IMG/VR virus record: IMGVR_UViG_3300031539_000104 | Coordinates: 1 to 41,667 of that record | Origin: a virus | Direction: 5' to 3' (one strand) | DNA length: 41,667 bases | Part shown: positions 26,250-32,336 of the stretch, in pieces | Numbering within the stretch: the stretch's first letter is position 1 | How the letters are laid out: each line of letters starts with the position of its first letter | Made by a program: the position numbers and the translations under genes | The notes under the pieces: model-generated | Database searches by the model: none | Told to the model about the DNA's origin: nothing | Seen by the model: only the letters and a program-made list of their open reading frames with translations

Positions 26250-26653
26250 TGCCACGGTTCTCGGTCCAATCGCTGACGGCGCTCGAGACCTGCCACCCGG
26301 ATCTGGTGCGCCTGTTCATGGCGGTAATCGAGCACGTGAACTGCAAGATCCTGTGCGGGCACCGGACCGAGGCTGAGCAGCAGGCGGTTTACCGGGCGGG
26401 CAAGTCGCGGCTACAGTGGCCGGACAGCCATCACAACCGTTGGCTGAGCGAAGCGGTCGACGTGGCGCCGTGCCCGATCGAGTGGCGGGACCGGGAACGG
26501 TTCTTCTACCTGGCCGGCTTTGTCATGGCGTTTGCCGCCCGGATGAAGATCGACCTGCGGTGGGGCGGCGATTGGGATGGAGATATGACAACGCGAAACA
26601 ACCAGCTGGACGATCTGGTGCATTTTGAACTGACAACGGGAGGGACTGCATGA
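26249..26653 (+). CDS. M15-family endolysin (cell-wall peptidase, 134 aa)
   Basis: The product matches the D-Ala-D-Ala/L-Ala-D-Glu peptidase (M15) pattern. SHHNRWLSEAVDVAP (60-74) carries a metal-binding His and Asp71. RWGGDWDGD (104-112) is typical of phage M15 endolysins. The final HFEL (125-128) supplies the second His. The RTEAEQQAVYRAGKS segment near 39-53 is a family hallmark. It has no signal peptide, so it needs the holin to reach peptidoglycan. GAGGGAG lies eight bases upstream of the ATG, which overlaps the holin stop. It cuts peptide stems of peptidoglycan at lysis. Confidence 0.92.
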   Translation: MPRFSVQSLTALETCHPDLVRLFMAVIEHVNCKILCGHRTEAEQQAVYRAGKSRLQWPDSHHNRWLSEAVDVAPCPIEWRDRERFFYLAGFVMAFAARMKIDLRWGGDWDGDMTTRNNQLDDLVHFELTTGGTA

Positions 26654-26844
26654 ACGGAGAGTTTCTTGGTCTCGGTCGCACCTGGTGGGCCTTCGTGCTC
26701 ATCCTCGTCGCGACCACGATCCTGCTGGCAACCGGCAAGGTCGATGCCGCTTTCTGGCGGGAGGTCGTCACCTGGGCGTTCGGCATAGCCGGGGGGAAAT
26801 CGGCACTGTGCGGAGCCGCCAAAGCAATCAAGGTCAACAAATGA
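26650..26844 (+). CDS. Second small membrane protein of the lysis block (64 aa)
   Basis: The ATG overlaps the endolysin stop (ATGA). A TM segment at about 11-28 (WWAFVLILVATTILLAT) is followed by a short loop and a second, weaker hydrophobic segment (VVTWAFGIAGGKSALCG), then a basic tail. It may be a holin, antiholin or pinholin-type partner of the holin at 26052. Family unknown. Confidence 0.65.
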   Translation: MNGEFLGLGRTWWAFVLILVATTILLATGKVDAAFWREVVTWAFGIAGGKSALCGAAKAIKVNK

Positions 26845-26855
26845 GAGGAGGGGAG

Positions 26856-27374
26856 ATGAAACTGCTTCTGGTAGTGCTGCTGGCGCTGCTGGTGCTGCCC
26901 GTGCATATCACTGTGGCACAGCAGCCAGCGGCCAGCTTCTCGGGCGTGATCTGCGGATCCGCGCTCGCCACGGATGACTTCCGCCAGTGGGCGGGAGGCT
27001 TGCAGGCCGGCACGGAGTTCCCGATCGACGGGGAACGGTATCTGAGCTTCCGAACGCTCTACACGAAATGGAATTTCGGCGAACTACAGGCGATGCAGGC
27101 GACGGCTCTGCTGAGCTGGTATGTGAGCCAGGACCTGGCGTTCTACACCTTAATGGGCGCGGACGCCTGGCTCGACGGTGACCAGCACGGCGCCGACTTT
27201 CTGACCGGTGTCGGCCTGTCCGCTCGATTATACACAGCAAGCGGGACCGAGTGGATGGTGCCGTTCAGCGTCGATGTGTTCGCCGAAACGGTCTTTGCGG
27301 ACGTCGATCACCCGACGGGGAATGTACTCCAGGCAAATGTGGGGTTGAAGTTCGCCAGGCCGATCGCGCGGTGA
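26856..27374 (+). CDS. Secreted outer-membrane beta-barrel-like protein (172 aa)
   Basis: I choose the ATG at 26856, preceded by GAGGAGGGGAG; an earlier ATG at 26841 is in frame but poorly placed. Residues 1-21 (KLLLVVLLALLVLPVHITVA) form a strong signal peptide, with mature start near QQPAASF. The rest alternates hydrophobic and polar residues with aromatic girdles (YLSFRTLYTKWNF, FYTLMGADAWLD, LKFARPIAR), like a small eight-strand barrel. Being the last gene before a strong terminator, it may be expressed late or in the lysogen; blocking of a host receptor is one possible role. Confidence 0.6.
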   Translation: MKLLLVVLLALLVLPVHITVAQQPAASFSGVICGSALATDDFRQWAGGLQAGTEFPIDGERYLSFRTLYTKWNFGELQAMQATALLSWYVSQDLAFYTLMGADAWLDGDQHGADFLTGVGLSARLYTASGTEWMVPFSVDVFAETVFADVDHPTGNVLQANVGLKFARPIAR

Positions 27375-27385
27375 GGGGGGAGAGG

Positions 27386-27416
27386 AAAGGCCCGGCGTGC
27401 GCGGCGCCGGGCCTTT
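27386..27416. terminator. Strong bidirectional terminator
   Basis: AAAGGCCCGGCG (27386-27397) and CGCCGGGCCTTT (27405-27416) make a perfect 12-bp stem with a 7-nt loop. The flanking A and T runs let it work in both directions, ending the virion/lysis transcript on the + strand and the tRNA transcript on the minus strand. Confidence 0.85.
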
Positions 27417-27426
27417 GGTGTCTGTG

Positions 27427-27500
27427 TAGGGGAGAGGGGATTCGAACCCCCAACCTTGGACTTAGTAGGACCCCGCTCTATCCAATTGAGCTACTCCCCC
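27427..27500 (-). tRNA. tRNA, Arg-like body with anticodon ACT in a mismatched anticodon stem
   Basis: Read on the minus strand: acceptor GGGGGAG/CTCCCCT, D-arm GCTC-AATTGGATA-GAGC, T-arm GGGGG-TTCGAAT-CCCCT and 3' A73, with no encoded CCA. The D-arm GGATAGAGC and the AGGTT variable loop resemble tRNA-Arg(TCT/CCT). The anticodon loop CTACTAA would give ACT at 34-36, an unusual anticodon; TCT or CCT would be expected. The anticodon stem pairs 27:43 (G-A) and 30:40 (T-T) are mismatched. The gene may be degenerate or have a special use. Confidence 0.75.
27463..27493 (+). repeat. Anticodon/D-arm segment repeated in the small-RNA gene
   Basis: The + strand carries TAGTAGGACCCC (27463-27474), GCTCT (27475-27479) and GAGCTA (27488-27493), which are the antisense of the tRNA anticodon and D arms. 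The same three blocks recur in the same order at 27561-27572, 27579-27583 and 27584-27589. Confidence 0.7.
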
Positions 27501-27527
27501 AATCTACAGAAAGGTAGTATTTTCCCC

Positions 27528-27555
27528 TTGACATCTCAAGGAAATTGCCGATACT
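27528..27555 (+). promoter_or_regulatory. Sigma-70-type promoter for a candidate small RNA
   Basis: TTGACA (27528-27533), a 16-bp spacer and GATACT (27550-27555). Transcription would start around 27561-27563. An inverted repeat GGTAGTAT (27513-27520)/ATACTACC (27551-27558) brackets the promoter and overlaps the -10, as a repressor site would. Confidence 0.65.
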
Positions 27556-27560
27556 ACCTA

Positions 27561-27694
27561 TAGTAGGACCCCAAGGAAGCTCTGAGCTAAACCTTGGTGT
27601 TTTAGCCGGGAGAATCACCCGATAGCAAACCGGGAGGTGCTACGCGGCTAAAATCGCGGGCGGAGCACGGACGGTGTTCCGCCCCTTTTTTTTT
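27561..27694 (+). ncRNA. Candidate small RNA (about 130 nt) with 5' end complementary to the tRNA anticodon arm
   Basis: A promoter (TTGACA/GATACT) and a strong terminator bracket about 130 bases with no credible ORF. The predicted transcript folds into three hairpins. Hairpin 1 is CCAAGG (27571-27576)/CCTTGG (27592-27597). Hairpin 2 is TTTTAGCCG (27600-27608)/CGGCTAAAA (27645-27653), with inner TAGCA/TGCTA (27623-27627/27638-27642) and a CCGGGAGG loop. Hairpin 3 is the terminator. Its first 12 nt, UAGUAGGACCCC, are the exact antisense of tRNA positions 26-37, including the anticodon. Confidence 0.55.
27658..27694 (+). terminator. Rho-independent terminator of the candidate small RNA
   Basis: GGGCGGAGCAC (27658-27668) and GTGTTCCGCCC (27674-27684) form an 11-bp stem with one G-U pair, then nine T (27686-27694). 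Textbook intrinsic terminator. Confidence 0.92.
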
Positions 27695-27732
27695 CGCTGC
27701 CGAGAAACCTGACAAACCAGACCAGATTCCTC

Positions 27733-27760
27733 TTGACAATCCCAGGGCAGTCATTATACT
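27733..27760 (+). promoter_or_regulatory. Sigma-70-type promoter for the integrase
   Basis: TTGACA (27733-27738), 16-bp spacer, TATACT (27755-27760), about 100 bases before the integrase ATG. A further TTGACA at 27806-27811 has no clear -10 at proper spacing. Confidence 0.75.
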
Positions 27761-27863
27761 AAAGTCGTACTGCCAGAACCTGTCAGTGCTGCCCACCATA
27801 TTCCCTTGACATCGTTGCGCTACACCAGAGGTGCTACCTGTAATTGCAACTCGGAGGGGCAAA

Positions 27864-28769
27864 ATGAACCCGCATGAAACCTTAGCCGTGGACTCCTTCA
27901 TATTTAACTGTGAGGCAAAACGGCTGACTGACAAAACTCTATCGGTCTACCAGGAGCGGCTTGACTACCTGATCCGGTGGGCCGCAGAGAAAGACCAATC
28001 GCTTTTGACCCTGCAAACATCCGACGTCCAGCAATATCTACTATCGCTCATGCGACGGGGCTTGGCCGGCATCACGATCAATGGTCGTCTGAAACTGTAT
28101 CGCCAGTTCTACCGCTACCTGCTGAGTCAGGAGCTGATCGGACATGATCCGACAGGCGGCATTCCCCTGGTCCGCTGCGAGAGACGGGTCAGACCGGTGA
28201 CCTCTCGAGAAGATCTCAAACGGGTCATCAGGGCCGTACGTCGGCGTCGGCGAGGTCAATTTTTCGGCCTGCGAGCTGAGATCATGCTCATGCTGGGCTA
28301 CGACACGATGTGTCGGCTCAACGAGCTGATCTCGATCCGGTTGGACGATATGTCGATCCGGGACCGGACGGTCCGTGTATTCGGCAAGGGCCGAAAGGAG
28401 CGGATCCTCGGCTTCGCACCGACGACAGCCGCGCGGCTGCTGGTGTATCTGGCACAGCGGGCGAAGCTCGAGATCCCGGGCGAGCTGCTGTTTTCGACGA
28501 AACGCGGCCGTCGGCTGATCTACCGAAACGTGCGGCACATATTCGAGCGGTGCGGCCAGCTGGTAGATCCACCGGTTGCACTGGCTCCCCACCAGCTGCG
28601 CCGATCGGCAGCCACACACTACTACGAGGACATTGGCAATATCCTGTTGATCCGCAACATCTTGGGGCACGAGGACGTCACCACCACCCAGCAGTATCTC
28701 AAGGTCGAGCAGCAGGATGTTCTGCGGTCGTACGAACGGCGGACGCCGGTGTCCGCCCTGAACATATAG
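27864..28769 (+). CDS. int: Tyrosine recombinase (phage integrase, XerC/D-like, 301 aa)
   Basis: I start at ATG 27864, preceded by CGGAGGGG; an in-frame TTG at 27831 has no ribosome site. The N-terminal SAM-like core-binding domain is about residues 4-90. The catalytic domain (about 110-290) has R151 (CRLNE), K175/K178 (GKGRKER), H243-x-x-R246, H269 (GHE) and the nucleophile Y278 (QQYLKV), a full tyrosine-recombinase set. The length is that of simple XerC/D-type recombinases without an arm-binding domain. It stands under its own promoter next to a tRNA gene and a tRNA 3'-half, fitting site-specific integration into a host tRNA gene. It indicates a temperate lifestyle. Confidence 0.92.
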   Translation: MNPHETLAVDSFIFNCEAKRLTDKTLSVYQERLDYLIRWAAEKDQSLLTLQTSDVQQYLLSLMRRGLAGITINGRLKLYRQFYRYLLSQELIGHDPTGGIPLVRCERRVRPVTSREDLKRVIRAVRRRRRGQFFGLRAEIMLMLGYDTMCRLNELISIRLDDMSIRDRTVRVFGKGRKERILGFAPTTAARLLVYLAQRAKLEIPGELLFSTKRGRRLIYRNVRHIFERCGQLVDPPVALAPHQLRRSAATHYYEDIGNILLIRNILGHEDVTTTQQYLKVEQQDVLRSYERRTPVSALNI

Positions 28770-28876
28770 TTGAGCGCCGGGGCCGGATCTGTCCAGTCAC
28801 TCATATCCTTTCCCAGATGTCAGTGACACGGCGTGTTCCACCGGTCCCGGCTGCTGAAAAAAGCTGAAAAAAGAGC

Positions 28877-28911
28877 TTGACAGGATGTGTGACAATGTGC
28901 TTACTTGTAAG
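28877..28911 (+). promoter_or_regulatory. Promoter/operator of the RHH repressor
   Basis: TTGACA (28877-28882) with a weak -10 near 28900 (17-18 bp spacing). The palindrome CTTACTTGTAAG (28900-28911) covers the presumed -10 and start region, just before the RHH gene. This arrangement suggests autoregulation. Confidence 0.5.
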
Positions 28912-28922
28912 TGGAGAGCACA

Positions 28923-29075
28923 ATGCCAAAGCCGAAATCAAGAGATGAACATTTGTCGGTCCGGGTCCCGACGGCTCTGAAGCGCTGGATCGAACGCCAG
29001 GCGCACACTGAAGGTCGCAGCATGAGCGACTGGATATGCAGGCAACTGGAGCGGATCCGGAAAGAGGCGCCGTGA
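28923..29075 (+). CDS. Small ribbon-helix-helix DNA-binding protein (50 aa)
   Basis: The 50-codon ORF begins MPKPKSRDEHLSVRVPTALK. LSVRVP is the beta-strand and the following two helices (ALKRWIERQAH and SMSDWICRQLERI) give the Arc/CopG/MetJ-type RHH fold. GGAGAG is about seven bases before the ATG. A palindrome over its promoter suggests it represses itself. No cI-like HTH repressor is visible in the genome, so this may be the main lysogeny or integrase regulator. Confidence 0.75.
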   Translation: MPKPKSRDEHLSVRVPTALKRWIERQAHTEGRSMSDWICRQLERIRKEAP

Positions 29076-29084
29076 ATTTTACAC

Positions 29085-29114
29085 TTGACAGGCAACGGAC
29101 CGGGCCGATATATG
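29085..29114 (+). promoter_or_regulatory. Possible promoter after the RHH gene
   Basis: TTGACA (29085-29090), 18-bp spacer, TATATG (29109-29114). The preceding TTTTACAC resembles the TTTAACAC before the TTGACA at 1481. It could drive the early operon. Confidence 0.5.
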
Positions 29115-29193
29115 TAAATGACAGCAGGACCTTGAGACAGGTGATATCTTCTTTCGTGGGACTCGCGGTAAGTTCCCGCGCCATCGGTAGTAA

Positions 29194-29235
29194 TACCGGG
29201 GGGCGGAATCGAACCGCCGACCCCCTGTTCCACAG
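29194..29235 (-). other. tRNA 3'-half, candidate attP core
   Basis: On the minus strand this reads as a tRNA from the anticodon loop to the 3' end: loop CTGTGGA (anticodon GTG if in register), stem strand ACAGG, variable GGGTC, T-arm GGCGG-TTCGATT-CCGCC, acceptor strand CCCCGGT, and A73. The bases that should complete the 5' anticodon stem strand do not match, and no D-arm or 5' acceptor strand follows. Carrying only the 3' half of a tRNA is what an attP for integration into a tRNA gene looks like, and the integrase lies about 425 bases away. A73 is not typical of tRNA-His, so the identity is uncertain. Confidence 0.65.
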
Positions 29236-29242
29236 ATTGAAG

Positions 29243-29296
29243 GTCACCTCTCTTAAAGGCCCGAATCTAAAGCCTTTACCACCAGAGAGGGGTGAC
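29243..29296 (+). promoter_or_regulatory. Nested hairpin sequestering the next ribosome site
   Basis: GTCACC (29243-29248) pairs with GGTGAC (29291-29296), TCTC (29249-29252) with GAGA (29285-29288), and inner AAAGGC (29255-29260) with GCCTTT (29272-29277). The 3' strand contains the GAGAGGGG that would serve the ATG at 29302. Confidence 0.5.
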
Positions 29297-29301
29297 TGCG
29301 A

Positions 29302-29472
29302 ATGCAACACCATCCATTTAGGCGATTAGAGGGTCTTTCCGCACCAACACGTACTCCTGACTTCTCGGACCGTCTGTTCCCACCTCTAATCATATCCATA
29401 ATACTGTATTTCGGGACGCACCTGATCCTGTTCGCGCTCAAGCACATAGGCTTGATCGCGTGGACGCGGTAG
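29302..29472 (+). CDS. Small single-TM protein (56 aa)
   Basis: The ATG at 29302 follows GAGAGGGGTGAC, which is locked in a hairpin. The N-terminal half is Arg/Pro-rich, and residues about 27-53 form one long membrane stretch (LIISIILYFGTHLILFAL, then HIGLIAW). It lies between the candidate attP and the replication genes. No family is recognised; the hydrophobic stretch makes a random ORF less likely but does not prove expression. Confidence 0.4.
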   Translation: MQHHPFRRLEGLSAPTRTPDFSDRLFPPLIISIILYFGTHLILFALKHIGLIAWTR

Positions 29473-29542
29473 GTCCGGAATATGGTGGGCACAACTGATT
29501 AGCAGGTAGGTGATCGCGTGACTGATTCCAGATCACTAATAA

Positions 29543-29575
29543 GGCCGTTTGCTGACGGGGTTGCGGCAAACGGCC
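29543..29575 (+). promoter_or_regulatory. Leader hairpin of the replication operon
   Basis: GGCCGTTTGC (29543-29552) and GCAAACGGCC (29566-29575) form a perfect 10-bp stem with a 13-nt loop, ending just before the AAGGAG ribosome site of the first early gene. No T tract. It probably influences translation or RNA stability. Confidence 0.6.
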
Positions 29576-29587
29576 CGCAAGGAGACG

Positions 29588-29833
29588 ATGAAGATGGGCA
29601 GAATTGAAATCACGAATCTGAACACAGACTGCTCGGTCCAGGTGGACGGCGATGCGGCTGACGCGCTGCTGGAGCTGGTCGAACAGGAAACCGGCTGTGA
29701 CCTGACCAGCGAGCGGAACGTCAGCATCAGCATCCAGGACCGACCGGTGCCCAAGCCGGTCGCTTGGGATCAGATCGCCGAGATAGACGGCGAGGATGGC
29801 ACGTCTCAAGTCGAACCGGTCGAAAAGGGGTAA
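29588..29833 (+). CDS. Small acidic early protein (81 aa)
   Basis: I use the ATG at 29588 because AAGGAG lies about four bases before it. The sequence shows alternating strands and helices (RIEITNLNTDCSVQVDGD, ADALLELVEQETG) and an acidic, Pro-containing tail. It lies directly before the Sak4-like ATPase. I do not recognise the family. Possible accessory factor for recombination or replication. Confidence 0.6.
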   Translation: MKMGRIEITNLNTDCSVQVDGDAADALLELVEQETGCDLTSERNVSISIQDRPVPKPVAWDQIAEIDGEDGTSQVEPVEKG

Positions 29834-29873
29834 GCGGGGCACGAGTCTCAAGCATGACGAAGGAGCGAAAAAG

Positions 29874-31220
29874 ATGGCTAAATACGACAATTTCTTTACG
29901 GACCTGGCTAACACGCAACCGTACTTGAAGGTTGCGGTGCAGGGCCAGGCAGGGTCCGGCAAATCGTACACCCTTGCTCTGATCGCAGCCGGACTGTACG
30001 AGCGGATCGGCAGTAAGAAGCCGATCGTTATCTTTGACACGGAGCGGAGTGCCAAGTTCCTCCGGCCGTTCTTTGCGGAGCGCGGGATACCGGTGTTGCT
30101 GAAGGACTCCCGCTCGCTTTCGGATCTCATCGACTCCATGGACTACTGTGCTGCAGGCAACGCCGAGATCCTCCTCATCGACTCCATCACGCACGTCTAC
30201 GAGGGGTTCCTTCAGGCCTACCAGCAGAAGAAGGGCCGCAACCGCATCGAGTTTCAGGATTGGGGTTTCCTGAAGCCAACGTGGAAACGCGAGTTCAGCG
30301 ACCGACTGGTGCTGATTCGCGCCCACGTGGGGTTCAGCGGCCGCGAGGGGTACACGTACTCCTACGAGGTCAATGAGGAGACGGGCAAGCGCGAACTCAT
30401 CAAGGACGGCGTCCGCATGAAGGTCGAGGGGGAGACGGCGTACGAACCCGATGTCCTGATCCGAATGGAGCGATACGAGCGGCTGCTGGGGCCGAACAAA
30501 GAGGTCTGGCGTGAGGCGACGGTCATCAAGGATCGGGCGGACCTGATCGATGGTAAGGTTTTCCGGGATCCGACCTACGAGGACTTCAAACCGGTCGTCG
30601 AGTTCCTGCTCTCAGACGTCGCAGAACCGACGGAGACCACATCGGGTGACGATTGGGATCTGATCGGTGAAGAAGACAATCACCGCGCCGAGCGGGACCA
30701 GTGTAAGATCCTGCTGGAGAGGAACAATGCACTGCTGGATCAGGTAGCGGCCGGAACCGCCAAGGACGCCAAGTCACTTCGGCTGGCGCTCATGCAGCAG
30801 GCGTATTTCGGCGAGACGTCCGATCTCGCGATCTCGCGCATGAACAAGGGGCAACTGGAAGAAGCCAACAATCGGCTCACGGAACTGGTGAGGCTGGTCG
30901 GGCGGATCAGCAACGGCGAGCAGCTCGTGTATCCGATCTCGAAGGCGGCAGACGCAGCTCGTCTTGAGCACCTGGAGACCACCAACCTCGGTGAGGCGTC
31001 GACAGAGCAGCTCACGCAGTATCTCGATCATCTGACCAAGACGTACCGGGAGATGAAGAAGGCAGCGAAACCAACGGAGGCAAAGCCGAAGGCAGCGAAG
31101 CCAACAGGTGTGAAACCGAAGCCGAAGGCAGCTGGGAAGAGACAGCGGGTCAAGACAGCGGCTGGCAAGGCTGAGGGAAGCGCGTCGGCTCCTCGTCCCG
31201 CGCAGGTGGAGCAGGTCTGA
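29874..31220 (+). CDS. Sak4-like RecA-fold ATPase (AAA_24-type, phage recombination/annealing)
   Basis: I start at ATG 29874 because AAGGAGCG lies about eight bases upstream; a longer in-frame ORF starts at 29796 without a site. Walker A GQAGSGKS is at residues 24-31, and Walker B AEILLIDSIT at about 97-106. The FDTERSAKF segment (about 54-62) fits phage RecA-like Sak4 proteins, which anneal single strands for phage recombination. The C-terminal third is helical and then a Lys/Pro/Ala-rich tail, an addition beyond the ATPase core. It leads the early operon, in the usual place for a recombination function. Confidence 0.8.
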   Translation: MAKYDNFFTDLANTQPYLKVAVQGQAGSGKSYTLALIAAGLYERIGSKKPIVIFDTERSAKFLRPFFAERGIPVLLKDSRSLSDLIDSMDYCAAGNAEILLIDSITHVYEGFLQAYQQKKGRNRIEFQDWGFLKPTWKREFSDRLVLIRAHVGFSGREGYTYSYEVNEETGKRELIKDGVRMKVEGETAYEPDVLIRMERYERLLGPNKEVWREATVIKDRADLIDGKVFRDPTYEDFKPVVEFLLSDVAEPTETTSGDDWDLIGEEDNHRAERDQCKILLERNNALLDQVAAGTAKDAKSLRLALMQQAYFGETSDLAISRMNKGQLEEANNRLTELVRLVGRISNGEQLVYPISKAADAARLEHLETTNLGEASTEQLTQYLDHLTKTYREMKKAAKPTEAKPKAAKPTGVKPKPKAAGKRQRVKTAAGKAEGSASAPRPAQVEQV

Positions 31221-31292
31221 GGGGAACCCGACCTGGGGACGAGAGCCGACGCAGCGAAAACTGCCGCACCTTCGGGGTGGTTGAGACAGGTT

Positions 31293-31342
31293 GCCGGGCG
31301 GTAGACATCGGGAATGACATCAGGGCAAGGGTGCCGCCCGGC
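31293..31342 (+). other. Long intergenic hairpin (early gap 1)
   Basis: GCCGGGCGG (31293-31301) and CCGCCCGGC (31334-31342) form a perfect 9-bp stem round a 32-nt loop that contains two GACATC copies. It fills the gap between the ATPase and the coiled-coil gene. Confidence 0.6.
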
Positions 31343-31365
31343 GCCGCAAAAACGAAAGGTGGACC

Positions 31366-31620
31366 ATGGGATATCTGGAGAACTTGAAAGAGGAACGGAG
31401 CCATTACCAGAGATCTATTGGTGTGTTCCGACCAAAGGTGGAGTGGCTGGACGCAGAGATCAAGCGGGTCTCGGGAGATTTATCCAACCTGAAAAACGAA
31501 CGGAGCAAATACGCCAAGACGGTTGCCACATTTCAGCGAAAGGTGGACTGGCTGGACGGAGAGATCGAGCGGATCGAGCATGAAGGAGAGCAGGCAGCGG
31601 AGCCAGCAGCCACACAATAG
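31366..31620 (+). CDS. Coiled-coil protein with internal duplication (84 aa)
   Basis: AAAGGTGG lies six bases before the ATG. The protein is two copies of a roughly 35-residue helical unit: LKEERSHYQRSIGVFRPKVE followed by WLDAEIKRVS, and LKNERSKYAKTVATFQRKVD followed by WLDGEIERIE. This makes a regular antiparallel or parallel coiled coil. The tail is Ala/Glu-rich. Function unknown; it lies between two structured intergenic regions. Confidence 0.7.
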   Translation: MGYLENLKEERSHYQRSIGVFRPKVEWLDAEIKRVSGDLSNLKNERSKYAKTVATFQRKVDWLDGEIERIEHEGEQAAEPAATQ

Positions 31621-31627
31621 GAGAAAA

Positions 31628-31695
31628 CGTCCGGAGTGGGGGCCGTGGCCGTCCCTTGGATCCCCCCTGGGACGGTTCGCGGCCCTGGCCGGACG
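31628..31695 (+). other. Three-tier intergenic hairpin (early gap 2)
   Basis: CGTCCGG (31628-31634)/CCGGACG (31689-31695), GGGCCG (31640-31645)/CGGCCC (31680-31685) and CCGTCCC (31649-31655)/GGGACGG (31669-31675) nest perfectly round a 13-nt loop, covering nearly the whole gap. Confidence 0.7.
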
Positions 31696-31716
31696 AATGG
31701 AGCGAGAAGGTGAGCG

Positions 31717-31977
31717 ATGGAAGAACTGACGAAGCGCGTTGCCGTACTTGAGCGCGAGATGGCCGACCTGCCAAACAAGGAAATATGGTTCTGTCAAATC
31801 GAGTTTACTTTTCCATGCACAACAGAACCGTCAAAGGTGAGATATCCGGGGGATGCGGACGTTGACTTCGCTCGCAGGGCGTTCGAGGAGGGATTACGTC
31901 AGCGTTTGAGTTTGGCCTTCCCCGGCAATGATGGAATCCATTGGACTGTGGTCGGCCAACCTAAGCGGGAATCATAA
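31717..31977 (+). CDS. Hypothetical early protein (86 aa)
   Basis: AGAAGGTGAG precedes the ATG. A helical N-terminus (TKRVAVLEREMADL) is followed by a beta-rich part with WFCQIEFTFPC. The last base overlaps the next ATG. I do not recognise it. Confidence 0.6.
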   Translation: MEELTKRVAVLEREMADLPNKEIWFCQIEFTFPCTTEPSKVRYPGDADVDFARRAFEEGLRQRLSLAFPGNDGIHWTVVGQPKRES

Positions 31978-32336
31978 TGAGCCATGACGATCAGGACATA
32001 GCCAGCGCACTGAGGCTGCTGGCGGAAAAGGGCGTCACGATCGACCCTGAGAAGGTCAAGCGGGAGCAGCTGGCGAGGATATTCTGCCAGGTGTTCGATC
32101 ATGCCAGGGTCCGCGACCACCATTTCGGTTACGTCATCTGTACCCGTTGCCAGGATCGGATCGGCGACAATCTGGCCGGACCGCTCATGTGGGACACTGA
32201 CAATGTGTATATGGGGCACAAGCAGTGCGCCAAGTGCCAGCGGAACTACGCAGCCCTGTCAGAGGCAGAGAAGCTGCTGTGCCCGGACCCGTTCGGGCCT
32301 GAGGTGGAGGAAGATGACGAACAGTGCGATGAGTGA
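31977..32336 (+). CDS. Zinc-binding early protein (119 aa)
   Basis: An N-terminal helical part (about 1-40) is followed by CTRC (55-58) and CAKC (84-87), a four-cysteine zinc site. The C-terminus is very acidic. The ATG overlaps the previous stop. The next gene starts inside its 3' end. Possible DNA-binding or regulatory protein; family unknown. Confidence 0.65.
   Translation: MSHDDQDIASALRLLAEKGVTIDPEKVKREQLARIFCQVFDHARVRDHHFGYVICTRCQDRIGDNLAGPLMWDTDNVYMGHKQCAKCQRNYAALSEAEKLLCPDPFGPEVEEDDEQCDE

Noticed and set aside
29036-29329. 97-codon frame containing GGRNRTADPLFHR
   Set aside because: This peptide type is a well-known mistranslation of the antisense of a tRNA 3' end, and the frame crosses the tRNA 3'-half at 29194-29235.
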